Assembly: GCA_964036315.1 (NCBI GenBank)
Contig: OZ038509.1
Location: forward strand, 31,717,430-31,781,429
Length of the DNA stretch: 64,000 bases
From: Acanthosepion esculentum
Taxonomy: Eukaryota > Mollusca > Cephalopoda > Sepiida > Sepiidae
Direction: 5' to 3'
The stretch's first letter is position 1, and the number at the start of each line of letters is the position of its first letter. The notes under the pieces are model-generated. The model did not search any database. It saw nothing but the letters and a program-made list of their open reading frames with translations, and was not told the origin of the DNA. Made by a program: the position numbers and the translations under genes. Positions 1-11,512 of this stretch are shown piece by piece.

Positions 1-13
1 TCAGAAATAAATA

Positions 14-31
14 TGTGTGTGTGTGTGTGTG
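14..31. repeat. (TG)n microsatellite
   Basis: Uninterrupted TG dinucleotides close to the window start. The rest of 1-735 has no recognisable gene; it holds a possible tRNA-like SINE fragment (listed separately) and a short (CA)n run near 303. Confidence 0.9.
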
Positions 32-95
32 TTATCCACAGACAAACTTTCGCTGTATCACATCTCAGTGTGGCTAGACATCCAATTGCCTCAAG

Positions 96-141
96 CTGTG
101 ATTGAAACCCGACTGATTTTACCCCTGAGCTATCAACGGCC
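96..141 (-). repeat. Possible tRNA-derived SINE head
   Basis: Read on the minus strand, TAGCTCAGGGGT (132-121) resembles an internal pol III A box and GGGTTTCAATC (110-100) resembles a B box. Only about 10 bases separate them, far less than in a tRNA, so this is at best a deleted or degenerate SINE head and not a working tRNA gene. Confidence 0.28.
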
Positions 142-741
142 AGTTGAGTGGAAGGGTAATTTTCACATACTTATTCTTTGAATAAACACGCCAATGACTG
201 ACGGGGCTCAATTCATGGAAGAGCTTTGCAGTATTAGCAATAGTAGTCATTGTTTACAAATTTGTGCTTTCTCCCAAGAGTGCTTAACTGGAATAAAATT
301 TTACACACACACACATAGTGCAATAGTGGCTTGGAAAGTGAAATCTACAAGATGTGTTTGAATTCTGGATGGGTTTCTTACTCAATTTTACATAATTATC
401 CTTGAGAAGGGCATGTACCTCTCTTTCTCCAGTTATGGGCTAATTAGCAGGGCAGATGGGTTTCTCTAGCCTTGGTTGACAACCAGTCTAAGACAACTCT
501 GAATTTAAAACCTGAGTAGGGCTTTTTTGAGACTTCATGGCACATTCTGCACTAGTTCTCTGTTATGAATTCTGATAAATGTGGCTGTTTCTAAAGACTG
601 TATTATTAGGTATCATATATCTATATGTATATATATATTGTGAGTGTGTTAGGTAATTGAGAGCAAATTATAACAAAGATATTCATAGAAGAAATAAAAA
701 AAAACTAGCATGCATTTTTAAGTTAGAAAAACTTAAAAAGT

Positions 742-925
742 TTATTCAATAAAACTACTCTGAGCCTTGAGTTCAACTTTGATATATCCTTGAAGTGACT
801 GCATAAGATGATTTTTGTTCATGTTAGCTATTCCATCCACAATGCCAGCCTTCAAATGTTGTTGGTATTGTGGGACAGCTGATGGCATCCCTTTTGACAA
901 TGCCCCAGACATGGTAGTGCTGGAG
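742..925 (-). pseudogene. Mariner-family transposase, C-terminal relic
   Basis: Minus-strand conceptual translation, with frame changes, gives YHVWGIVKRDA followed by a segment with GIVDGIANMNKNHLMQS and ending KAQSSFIE before a stop. This is the pattern of the end of IS630/Tc1/mariner transposases, where a D-x-x-xW motif is followed by a basic helical tail. No catalytic core is recognisable upstream. It is a decayed fragment; the exact subfamily is uncertain. Confidence 0.45.
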
Positions 926-1368
926 ATTTAAATAGGAGAGTTAAGAGGTTGGATGTTACATAAACATAAAAATTCTTTATCAGCCACCTTTAAACCACCT
1001 GTGCTGTGTTGAGATTAGCAGTGTCCTTATGGACAAACAGTTACAACCATAATCCTCAGTTTCATTACAATGCCCAACACATCAATGTAGGTGATGATAT
1101 TTCCTTGAAGCTTTGGTCTTCATTCCTCATAATACCCAGGACCATCATAGAATTTGGTATGCCTCACTGTGGGCACCTCTGAGAGGTCAGTGCAGAACCA
1201 TCTGTTATTCCTTTTGTTTGCCTTGTCTCTTTCAAGAAGTTGGCCAAGTTTAGTACAGTGGTTCCTGGACTTTTTGAGATTGCTGCCTGCTTGCATACCA
1301 AAACATCATAAACAGTCCCTTTGACTGCTTCAATAATCTAGAGGACACCTAAGGACAGAAAAAAAAAC

Positions 1369-1490
1369 AGACAACCTCTTCCAGAATGATCTGTTGGTGG
1401 TGGCTTTCAGGAGTTCTGGCATTGTCATGTCCATCCATTCTTTGATGTTGCCAGACCAGCTTTTGCATTGTCACCCCGACTTGTGTCCGC
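1369..1490 (-). pseudogene. Non-LTR retrotransposon (LINE) ORF2 tail
   Basis: On the minus strand, one frame reads CKSWSGNIKEWMDMTMPELL and then KATTNRSFWKRLS, with an in-frame TGA just before it. The W-x-x-N-I-K-E-W ... L-L-x-x-x-x-x-R-x-x-W pattern is typical of the region after the reverse transcriptase in many invertebrate LINEs. Only this short tail survives. It sits upstream (in its own orientation) of the mariner relic; the 930-1365 stretch between them was not identified. Confidence 0.42.
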
Positions 1491-1598
1491 CTTCAGAAAT
1501 GAAAATGTTAAAATTATGCAAATGCTGCACAATATAAATCATCTTCCATATATGGCCTTACTAAAATTTTGTTCACAAATCCATGGTTTTCCTTTTAT

Positions 1599-1625
1599 AT
1601 AGATAGATAGATAGATAGATAGATT
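1599..1625. repeat. (ATAG)n microsatellite
   Basis: Tandem ATAG units are visible directly. The following region up to about 3,000 is AT-rich with no gene or repeat that I can name. Confidence 0.9.
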
Positions 1626-3027
1626 CAATAACAAATGAGTGTGCTAGTGAAACAATTTTTGCATTTCAGAAAAAAAAAAAAGTTTGTAGGTTTTGATGAG
1701 TTAGGAATGCTTCTTTTCATGGAGGACAAACTCCAGTTTCCTATATGCAATAAATGCACACTGACATGTGAAATCTCTTCTGAAAGGGTTAAAATTAGTC
1801 TCAAGTTCATTATAATATTCCTGTCTTTTCTCTTCAAATATTTATGCCAGTGAAACAAAGTTCTCCATTCTTTACAAGTTTCTGCTACATTTTTCAATAT
1901 TTTAAGACCAGTGTTACAATGTTTTTGTTAGCTTTCAACTTATCCTGGTAATATAAGAGGGCATGGCCTACAGGATATTTGTTATAGAATAGTTGTTTTG
2001 GAACACTGATATCATAGATTTTGACTAAGTGACCGCCTCCTCATCTGAATTTTATCCAGATAAATAAGTTTCAATGCCAATTATATTGTATCTCTGCAAT
2101 ATGTTGCTGTTCCTTATTCTATCATCCATTTAATACCACAAATCAAATGTAAACAGCACAATTGAAATTAATCTACTTGAATTAAGTGATATCAATAAGA
2201 GGCTCAACATTTTCTGTGTGTGTACATGTGTGCATATGTATGATAAAATTCTTAAAGACAGAAGAACTTCATTAGATATGGCTTCTGATTCTTATAATTG
2301 TAGGTTAAATATGTTCAAACATTAACTGAATTATTCCACAATCCAAGTAACAAACTTGTCAGTTGTCTAAGAAAATGAAAAAATTGCTATAGTTATACTG
2401 TCCATAAATTAATGTCCAGTCATTTGAAATATTTTATAAACAAAATATAGAAAAATGGTTGCAATTATTAAAAGGGTATATGAAAAAAGAAGGCAGACTA
2501 CGGAAGGAATAAGTAACAAGTTCTTGATATTTTCTTAAATACATCAGATGCATCACAATTTCAACACTCTTCACCCCCACCAAATAATTTACTTATAACT
2601 TACCATATATACTAAGTATTAATTGCAGATTTTCATGATCAGTCTTTTTTATGGAATAAAAAGAGAACAAAGGGGGGGGTTGCACTATACACAGGTAATT
2701 TCTTTTGAAGAAATCATGAATTTTCAGTGACTAGTTGCACTACATACAGGTAAATTTTTTATGGAGGTATTAAGATTTACACATTTTCAGTGAACATAAC
2801 CTACCTGGTAGGCCTACATTTTCATGGTACCTTTGACTAACCTTAATAGAACAAGTAAACTCCTCACCGATGTAAACACTCGTGAAATGAAAATTAATGC
2901 AAATTTGAGATAGGGAAAAAAGCTATTAATTCTTTATTTATATAAGGTATTTGTAGAGTTGTTTTTTTTACGTGGCATACATAGGGGATGAGGTTTTGTT
3001 CTTCATGTCCAACAAAAGAGAAGAAAC

Positions 3028-3190
3028 TTGTTTATGCCTGACTATGGTAGCTCCTTTACCCTGGATTTGCTTCTTACATAGGTAAGAAGCAAATCCAGGG
3101 TAAAGGTAGCTCCTTTACCCTGAATTTGCTTCTTACATAGGTAAGAAGCAAATCCAGGGTAAAGGAGCTACCATAGTCAGGCATAAACAA
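3028..3190. repeat. Nested palindrome built of two hairpins
   Basis: TTGTTTATGCCTGACTATGG at the left end is matched by its reverse complement at the right end. Inside lie two near-identical hairpins: the arm CTCCTTTACCCTGGATTTGC continues to TTCTTAC, then the loop ATAG, then the complementary arm, and the same unit repeats with one change (CTGAATTTG). Each half folds by itself and the two halves also pair with each other across 163 bp. It resembles a MITE or fold-back element, but no target-site duplication was established. Confidence 0.8.
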
Positions 3191-3199
3191 AAGTATGGT

Positions 3200-4307
3200 A
3201 TCTAAATCTTTGTATCAGATATTGTCCATTTAGTGGTTTTTCTCACCATTTTGGGTAGCTTTGTCCAAAACTATTTGCTATAAAATATGTCCAGAATGAT
3301 GCTTAGCACTGAAATATTAACTACTTGCTCAGAAATGGAGGATCACATTATATACAAACTATATGAAAAAAAATTAGGTTTTTCACAAAAAAAAATCCAG
3401 GTCACACTATACATGAAGTAGGCTTATACACAAGTATATACGGTTTATATTAACATTTGGCTCACTTATATCTATATGAATAATATTTACAATATTCCTA
3501 TACAACTTAATCCACAGAAAATAATAGTATACAAGTGAAACAAAAAAAATGTTATTCAATGAAAATAAGACCTAAAGCAAAATTTTTGACACGGTTGAAA
3601 TATACAAATTATAATTAGTATTTTACTATGGACAGTTATATGCAATCTTTTTTTGGTCATTGCATGAATTAATTATTAATGAATAATATTATAAGTAATA
3701 AATAGAATAGTAAGACAAAGGAAAGGTCTCTTTCTATTAAGGTATAATCTTTAATGTCTTTGAAAATTAAAACATTTTTCCTCGTGAAGATTGTAAATTT
3801 AGAAATATTTAATACACTAAATAACATTTTGTTTGTGTTATTAAAATATGACACATCATAAAATTTCCAGAGATTCTGCTAAAAATGATCTATACTTACA
3901 TCATCAACCAAAACTATTCTTTTGTAACCTCAATCACACAAGGATAACAGCTATTCTGAAACTATGATATTTATGCAAACAAGACTGTTCTTCTCTGCAT
4001 GAATCTGAAGAAAATAAATGAATACATTGTAAGATTTTTACAGAAATAACTTCATTAAAAGAGATTTTTGTCACCTTACACAAGTTATACAAGATCCTAC
4101 TAAGGGAAAATGTTCATGAAATTATATATTATTATATGTAGGAATGTTAAACTTAAGTGTTACCATTTCAAAGTAAAAAATAAGAATACCAATACATTAA
4201 GAAACCTTATAAATGGTATGAAAATGTAAGACAAAAATCAGTTTAATTCAGGTGGTATGCCATTATGTACAATAGCAGAACTTTACATCATCCCTTAAAA
4301 AAAAAAA

Positions 4308-4308
<1 letters not shown>
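3200..4308. other. AT-rich stretch without gene
   Basis: No coding exon, transposon or structural repeat could be supported here. Stop codons are frequent in all frames, and homopolymer A/T runs dominate. Confidence 0.6.

Positions 4309-4372
<64 letters not shown>
4309..4372. repeat. (TA)n microsatellite
   Basis: About 32 uninterrupted TA units followed by a short (CA)n run. Tyr/Ile-rich reading frames across it are artefacts. A second, shorter TA tract lies near 4,700-4,720, and purine-rich GA/AAGA stretches occur at 4,840-5,130. Confidence 0.95.
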
Positions 4373-4379
<7 letters not shown>

Positions 4380-5536
4380 TTTGCACTTATATATACAAGA
4401 ATGAGCAAAAAACATGATGTCAGTAACATCTATTTGTAAAAAAAAAACACCCATATAAATACACAGGTAGTGTATAAATACATGTATACAGACCCACACA
4501 GAGCAACAAATCTGAGAAAAGCTTTCACAAGGATTTGCTTTATCAAAGTAATCTAATCTAAATCCTTAGATGATGCATAAAGTTGAGATTAAGTTTACAA
4601 GAGATTTGGGCCAACTGCAGATCCTAAGATATCTTGATAGAACTGCTCTGTATAATTGGATATAAAGTAAAGACAGCATTAATTATATTTGGGTGAAATT
4701 ATATATATATATATATATACATACACATGCTTAGACCCTTACAGAAATTTATTTTAAAATTATAGATAGATTATCATTAAATACAAGAGGCTAATCAAGT
4801 TATAACTGGGAAATGAAATCAGAAGAGTGGCGATAAAGAAATAAGGGAGAATGATAAGAGAGAAAAAATAGGAAAGAGAGACAAAAAGAAAAAAATAATT
4901 AAAAAAGAAAATAATGATAATCCACTGCTGATTTTTTTAAACAAAGGAAAAATGCAACAAATACACAAAAAATAAATTGTTTCCTATATTAAAAAAATTA
5001 TGCTTCAATGAGGAAGAAAATAAAGGTATCATTCAAATAAGGTGTTGATAAATAAAACTGCAAATCAAAACTTGAAGAAAACAAGCAAAGAGAGGTAAAA
5101 AGAGAAAGAGAGAGAGAGAAAAAAGCAGGCACTGCTCAAGATTAAACAAGTCTATTGACCCTGAAGGTCAATAAAGTTAAAGTATGCCAACTGGCTATTT
5201 GACAGGTACCCTAAGATAAACAGCAATGTCTAACAATGGACTAGCAAGACTTGTTCGCTTTTGTCATTAAACTTACTTCATCTATATTTGGGTAACAAAG
5301 AGCACACATTCATCTTCAAGCTTATAACTTTAAATCTCGTCTTCCTTTCAACAATTGATATTTAAAAGAGACTGAAATTTTTACATATATTTCACTTACT
5401 TCTAACAAAAGGGACATTTTATTCAGGTTACTTTATTCCGTGAACTTTTAATAAGAGTCACTAAAACTAGACAGATTTTTCAGAATGGTTTTTGAAACAC
5501 TGAATTTTCAAAATATTTTGTTTTCATAACAGTTAA

Positions 5537-5601
5537 GTAGATATCTTAGGATTTAGAAACAAACTTTCATCAAGTTTGTTTCTAAAATCTAAGATATCTA
5601 C
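5537..5601. repeat. 30-bp-arm inverted repeat (hairpin)
   Basis: The left arm begins GTAGATATCTTAGGATTTAG and the right arm is its reverse complement with one mismatch over 30 bp, around a 5-base loop (TCATC). Function is unknown. Such tight hairpins arise from inverted duplication or fold-back elements, and a small-RNA precursor is possible but unsupported. Confidence 0.8.
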
Positions 5602-6363
5602 ATATATCTTGCACAATAAAATCTCTGCTTTTTTTTTTTTTTTTGTGAGTGGCAACTTTAAAAGGAAATAAAAATTATTTCTCAGGTGAAGTTTCATAAA
5701 AAATTCCAAAAACAAGATTCTTTCTAATGCTATTGTCAGTATAATTAAGTTATACAGATTTCATATCTGAATTTGTTTGCCTTGTTATAGAAATTAAATA
5801 ACCAACAAAACTGTTTACTTACCAATCACTACAATAAATCAACTTTTTACATATATCAACCAACATTTTAAGAATATTTTTTAAACACAGCAATTAAAAT
5901 TGAAGCAGCATAAATATATGTATAACTTTTATGTAGTTATTTAAAACATTTTCTAATTTTAAATTGGGATAGACAAGTATCTGTTTAGTATATTGTTGCA
6001 TAAAAACCTTTAAATTTGGCATTTTTGAATGAATTGATAAATTTTGAAATTTTAATATCCTAAATTTAATGCTGTGCCAAGCCTTAGGATTAAGCATCTC
6101 AAACGTTAAAAAAATTAATTAAAAATAGAAGTAATATACTTGAACTGACTATCAAATTAATCTAAGAAGAATGAATATGAAACAAATTACTTTAAAGACA
6201 TAAATATAAAATATGTATGTCAAACTAAGTTACATGTCACTCAAACAATGTAGTTAAAAAATACCTTAAAATGACTTTTGCATTTACTATGAGAAAGATT
6301 TAAATTTTTTCTTTAAAATTAACATGATACAGATACACTTTAAAAATAAGTCCAGTAAATGTA
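5602..6363. other. AT-rich stretch without gene
   Basis: Nothing recognisable. There is one T-run at 5,629-5,644 and otherwise low-complexity AT-rich sequence. Confidence 0.55.

Positions 6364-6453
<90 letters not shown>
6364..6453. repeat. Compound (TG)n(TA)n(CA)n microsatellite
   Basis: Three dinucleotide blocks are fused in a nearly self-complementary arrangement. It directly abuts the left end of the Tc1-like element and has probably overwritten the element's left TA target-site duplicate. Confidence 0.92.
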
Positions 6454-6457
<4 letters not shown>

Positions 6458-7405
6458 GCTGTTTGATAAAAGTGACTCACCTAATTTTTTTTTACTAAAT
6501 GTTCTCTTCTCCGATGAAACGGTTGAGCTAAATTCAAAGGATAAGCGATCTAAAATCCGAAGAAGAAGCTTTGAAAGCTCTTTGAATTTAGCAGTAATTA
6601 CTGTCAAGCATCCGTTCAGTATAATGTTCTGGGGATGCTTTTCTTTTCATGGAACTGGTTTCTTAAAATCTATTGAAAAGACCCTCGGGAGCGAACAGTA
6701 CAAGAGAATTTTAGGGTCTTGTCTGCTCCCTTCTGTTGAAAGGGTGCAAATTGACTCCACCAAGCTCATTTTTATGCAGATAATGCTCCCTGTCACAAAT
6801 CAAAATTGATGAAGGAATACTTTGATGAGAAGCAGGTGAGTGTTATAACATGGCCACCCCAATCTCCTGACCTCAACCACATAGAAAACTTATGGACCAT
6901 TATAAAGTACAGGTTCTTGAGAAAGCTGTTGAGCAACAAAGAGGATTTGATTGTGAATTTCATATCCGAATGGAATTCAATGCTTGGAGATGAGATTTGC
7001 CAGAACCTAATCAAGTCAATGCCAAAAAGGGTTGAAAAGGTTATTCAAAATAAAGGAGGACCCATAGATTATTAAATATTTCGAACTATATTACCTATTA
7101 TAAATAAATTATACCTCTATTATTCTTTATTTAAAGCTGTTTGGTTATGTTTCTATTGATTACTAGTTGCAGGAAATAAGTGAGTCACTTTTTTTGCACA
7201 GAGTTTTTCCCTAAATCTCATTTATATCCAAAATTATAATTATCAATAGAATACCTTAGGGTGAGTAAATTTTTTTACTAGGTGGTTGGGGAAAGGGTCT
7301 TTATATTATTAAGATTAAAAATTAGTTTGATCCCAAAAACAATAGATGAAAAATTTTTAAGTAAAAAAAGAAAATCAGGTGAGTCACTTTTATCGAATAG
7401 CACTA
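6454..7405 (+). mobile_element. Internally deleted Tc1-like transposon
   Basis: The left terminus reads CAGTGCTGTTTGATAAAAGT followed by GACTCACCTAATTTTTTTTTACT. The reverse complement of the right terminus (7,405 leftwards) reads TAGTGCTATTCGATAAAAGT and continues GACTCACC, so the element has terminal inverted repeats of about 28 bp or more. The right flank is TA, as expected for Tc1/mariner; the left flank is lost in the CA repeat. The transposase starts almost at the left repeat with its N-terminal DNA-binding half missing, so the copy carries a large internal deletion. A partial extra copy of the repeat (GTGAGTCACTTTTTTTGCAC) lies near 7,180. Confidence 0.85.
6495..7075 (+). pseudogene. 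Tc1-type DD34E transposase, truncated and frameshifted
   Basis: Tc1 transposases cut and paste their element using a D-D-E catalytic triad. Here the reading begins at NVLFSDET (second half of the RNase H-like core, first D), runs through MFWGCFSFHGTG and EQYKRIL, then loses one base near 6,779, where the DNAPCH motif is read only after a frame change. It continues YFDEKQVSVITWPPQSPDLN HIENLW to a TAA at 7,073-7,075. All three acidic residues are still present, and 34 residues separate the second D from the E, the hallmark DD34E spacing of the Tc1 subgroup. The paired N-terminal helix-turn-helix domains are absent. It cannot encode a working enzyme. Confidence 0.88.
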
Positions 7406-8100
7406 TATAAAAACACTTTTTAAGAATTGTTTTCAAAAGTGTTACTGTGTTATTGATGAACAAATTAAATTATATTCAAAATAATTTTAGAAAAAAAAGT
7501 GACAAACAATAATACTAATATAAACAAAAATAAAAATATTTATTCCATTGCTGTTAAAAACTGTTCTACAAATGAAATCCTTTGTATCCAATAAATATAC
7601 ATTTAAATTAGAATTATAGCTTTCCTAAATATACCTGGTTGAAACTAATAAGACTTTTATTGTAATTGATAACAATAATATTCTTGATAAATGACTAGCG
7701 ATAGATGAAAATCTACATTATTAAATTTGAACAATTTCTTCATAACTTTAATCTGGGTGAGATGTGACTTACGTGCAACCTGGAAAAATGTCAAGTATTA
7801 AATACGCTTTGTGGGTTGATTTTGATAAAATTTGTTTGGGTGAATTCTTAATGCCTAAATATCTTTTTATATATTGTCAAGAAGAAGAAGAAGAAAGTAT
7901 TGGCTTATCTTGCTGAACAAAACACAAATGTGTCAAGTCAAGCAATGATGCTATGCCAGAAGGCGTTAACTTAGCACTGCAACAAGTAGCAACAGTTCAG
8001 CACCTGTTTATGGACAACACATCAGTCATTGATTACTCTAACAGTTAAGACCAGGATACACACAAGGGTTATGAGTGAGATTCTTGTATGAAGATAGTTT
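7406..8100. other. AT-rich stretch without gene
   Basis: No supported gene. A (GAA)n run lies near 7,881-7,895. Sequence from about 7,900 has more balanced composition and might be the 5' part of the retroelement relic downstream, but I cannot match it. Confidence 0.45.
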
Positions 8101-8329
8101 AGCATGCTTGAAAAGTTGGTCAGAGAGTACAAGTTGTCGATGGATATAACACTGATCAGATTGAATGAGAAACAGGTAAGCAGAAAATATTTAAAAACTG
8201 GCTTGACACAATGAGAAATGAAGTTGAACTTGTGTGACCTGTCTGTGCTTCATCAATGAATGAATGAATCTGGTCTGAATTAGTTAAAGAGGGCACATTG
8301 TCAAAGTGAGTATCTTGGTATAAAACAGA

Positions 8330-9360
8330 TATTGTACTTTGTAAGAAGGATCAATCCTGCAGTGTTGAAGGCAGCTTTTCAGGCAAGAGTCAGAAACAAG
8401 TTAGGTACAAATGGCACGTACAGTTGGTTGGAGATGGATATCACCCATCATTATGGCAAACCCTACTTGATGCTAACTGATAGTGGGTCTCCTCAATTTG
8501 CAACTTGGTGACATTTGTATTGGCAAGATTCAGTAATTTAAGAAGCATCGTACTACACTGGCAACTAGGTCTCATCATTATACTGTTGAAGTAAGTAGAT
8601 GTAACAAGTAATTCTATTCCAATTGTTTCATCTCTGACACATGTCATCATTGGAATTCTGTTTTGGTTTCTTGATTCCCTGTCAAGTATGATCTTCAAAA
8701 ATGTAAATGCAACATAAATCACTATTTCCATCTTTCTTTTAATGTCCTTTCTCCTCACTAATGTTTTCTTATTTTCTTTCACTCTCAGTAGTAATTACTT
8801 GTGTCTTAGTAGTATTATCAGCTTGCTTGAGGTGAAATAATGAAAAAAAAAAAAAGAGTGTAAATCACCAATTGGAGAACCTATTTTATGAACAAGGTGC
8901 ACTAGTTGAATTTCTCTCTGATAATGACATTGCATTTTGTAAATTGATAATTTTATTTTTTATGAATAGGGAGTAGAACTGTGATTTTTGAAGGCTGTAC
9001 ATCCCCATGAACAATTTTATAGAAGAAATTATCAGAGCATTAAGAGAATTGCTACCGGGAAGCAGTGCTTGATAATAAAGATGGTGAACTGGTACAATAC
9101 TGTATAAAAAGATGACATGTGATACCTGGCTGTACCCATTCAATATTACCCACTGCTATTAAGTCTAAATAAAAGGAAAACATAAAAAGAAGCAAGTGAT
9201 GTATAAAGTGAGAGGCCATGTGTGGGTAAAGGCTCCACACAGCCAATGTGCATCTAAGTATCAAATGGGACATGTAACAAAGAGCAACTGCCTGCATACA
9301 TCCTCATGCAAATTCTGTTTGACCAATTGTGTGTATCTCAAGGCTCTTTGTTTTTCAGGT
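8330..9360 (+). pseudogene. LTR-retrotransposon (Gypsy-like) integrase relic
   Basis: Several frame-shifted segments line up in order with Gypsy-type integrases of invertebrates. FVRRINPAVLKAAFQARVRN is at about 8,340-8,400. Next is LEMDITHHYGKPYLMLTDSG at about 8,425-8,490 (first catalytic D). Next is LENLFYEQGALVEFLSDNDI at about 8,873-8,930 (second D), then a worn NFIEEI region (likely E). Last is a C-terminal YKVRGHVWVKAPHSQCASKY at about 9,200-9,260. Integrase inserts the element cDNA into the host genome. Stops and frameshifts are numerous. About 340 bp at 8,525-8,865 interrupts the core with unrelated sequence. No LTRs were found nearby. It is on the opposite strand to, and separate from, the Gypsy copy at 11-14 kb. 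Confidence 0.72.
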
Positions 9361-9548
9361 CTGTTTTACTTTTTTTAGCTACTGACCTGTTAGCCAGGTC
9401 TGAAAATAGTCTGATGCGTACAGATTTTAAGTTTTAACTATTGTGGATTGTGACTTTCAGTCATCTACCATGTACAATAGGAGAAAAAGAAGTTGTATTT
9501 TTATTTATTTTGCCCCAAATGTATCAATGTACATAGCTAATCATTTTG

Positions 9549-9549
<1 letters not shown>

Positions 9550-9610
<61 letters not shown>
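9550..9610. repeat. (TA)n microsatellite
   Basis: About 30 TA units. A T18 homopolymer follows at 9,781-9,799. Nothing else recognisable lies between here and about 11,330, apart from a GGGGGG run near 10,395. Confidence 0.93.
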
Positions 9611-9616
<6 letters not shown>

Positions 9617-11397
9617 AAAAGAAATTAATTATGAACTGTTTGTTTTATAAATGTATGTGTGTGCATAAAAAACAAAGAAATCTGTTGATAGTTAATTTTT
9701 AACTACTCTTAATTTAATGTTATTTCTGTTATTTTTAGAGAAATATTAGTAAAAATTGGGACAATGCTTCATCTAAGAAATTTTTTTTTTTTTTTTTTAC
9801 ATGTAATCTTCTCTACATTTTGTGTGAAAACAAAAGCTATTCTTTTGTTTTATTGCATATCCATACACTGAACACTTAGAAATTATTTCCTTAGGAAATA
9901 ATTAGTACACTTAGGAAATTTTTTTATTATACTATAGGAGCCTATAATCACAGAAATTAACAGTTTTGTAGATCATTTTTCTTTTTCTTCAACAATATGA
10001 GGAAGGTTATGGCTCAATATGATCAGTTAAAGATTGCATTATTTGGTTATTGAAGAAGTATAACAAAAGTAATGAAAAATCTAATCTGGTTTCTTCAATT
10101 GTGATGAGAAAGACAATGACAGAAAATTGGATTAAATATGATTAACTTTTAAAAAAATAAGCACTGACCTGGTCTTTTTTCTGAAAGAGAGGATAAAGTG
10201 TTATAATCCTTTGGGTCTGAGCAATAAAAAATCTGTTCCATTAAATTGGAGGAAGAAAGTTCACAGAAAGGTCAGCAAGCAAAAAAGCTCTTGTCACCCT
10301 CTGCAAAGGAAGGACAGCAAATCCTAACAAACAGCTAACTAAAATTTAATTAAATTATACTTAACTTTGCCTGAACAAAAATACAAATTGGTGTGGGGGG
10401 GAGCTTTGAAACAGAGTCATTCAGTGTCAAATCAACAAGGGTCTGACCATCACTGACACAGATTTTTTTCAAATTTGGAACTTATAGAGCTCTATGATAG
10501 AAATTGAATGGTACCTATTTTACATCTCTAGTTCAAAGGGTTCTCAAGATATGATCCTTGCTAAAAAAGTGAATTTGGGAAAAGTCACAACATTGAAATA
10601 TCAATTACAACACTATTTAACACTGAAAAATAAGGATTAAAAGACAGACTGATCAACTATAATATTTAACACTGGAAAGTAGGGATTAGAAGATATAATG
10701 AAGTATAGACTGATCAGTTACAATGAAGAAAATTAAAGATTTTATTTTTAAGGAGAAATTAAGATTCTCAGAGAATAAGAATTGTGGAAAGGATAATGTT
10801 TAGATAGAGCAATGTGGCGAGTGTGAGAGTAATTAATTATGAAAGGCACTGGAGATAATCGGGGGGTCAAAGGACCCAGAGCTGGGAATAATAGAGTCTT
10901 AAGTTTATAAAACAAGATAGTGCATAAGCCATAATTTTACAAATAGGCAATCTTGACAATTGATGAATGATGGTCATTAAAAATGCTGGTTATCAAAACA
11001 CAGTAGAAAGCAGCCGGGTGTTAAAGAAGTGTTGATTCAGGAAATGGAATGGCTAGGGATCAATGCAGATACACTCTGTTGTCCAGAAGTGGAAAGCAGA
11101 GATTCTTCATAAACAAGCATAGAATTTAATTAACAGCTGATCAAGAAGGGCCATGTGTTAAATACCAGAATTTTGACAAGATGAGAAAAAGATTTGTGTA
11201 GGCAAATTTCCAAATGATAATTTTAATTCTAATGTTGACAAGCCAGAAAACCCTACATAAGCAAAATATCAAGGAGATAAAGTCTTCTAATTATTGAGGT
11301 AAATTGAATCGTGTCATGAAGATTGAGAAGCCATTGGCTGAGTTGTAGTCATAGTGGTGGGCACAGCTAAAACAACAGGATAGATGGAGAAATTATC

Positions 11398-11512
11398 AAT
11401 GCCCTTGTGACAGATTTTTCCGAGGAGAGGTATTCCAACTTGAAGTTGTAATTTAGGAGAATTATCCCCCACCTCAGCAGTCTGCCGTATAACCGGGTAG
11501 TCCTTTTTTTGA
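11398..11512 (-). pseudogene. Gypsy RNase H tail fused after deletion
   Basis: In a frame different from the RT end, codons read RTTRLYGRLLRWGIILLNYN then FKLEYLSSEK. The R-x-x-R-W-x-x-x-L-x-x-Y-x-F-x-x-E-Y pattern is the end of the Gypsy RNase H/connection region, normally roughly 250 residues after the RT block it now touches. Neither the rest of RNase H nor the integrase is visible downstream. Confidence 0.65.

Noticed and set aside
6287..6809. Open frames with long Ile-Tyr or Cys-Val repeats
   Set aside because: They are translations of (TA)n and (TG)n tracts, and the same pattern occurs at 4.3, 9.5, 14.9, 27.1, 38.4 and 48.1 kb. Only the part after the tract at 6.5 kb is real transposase sequence.
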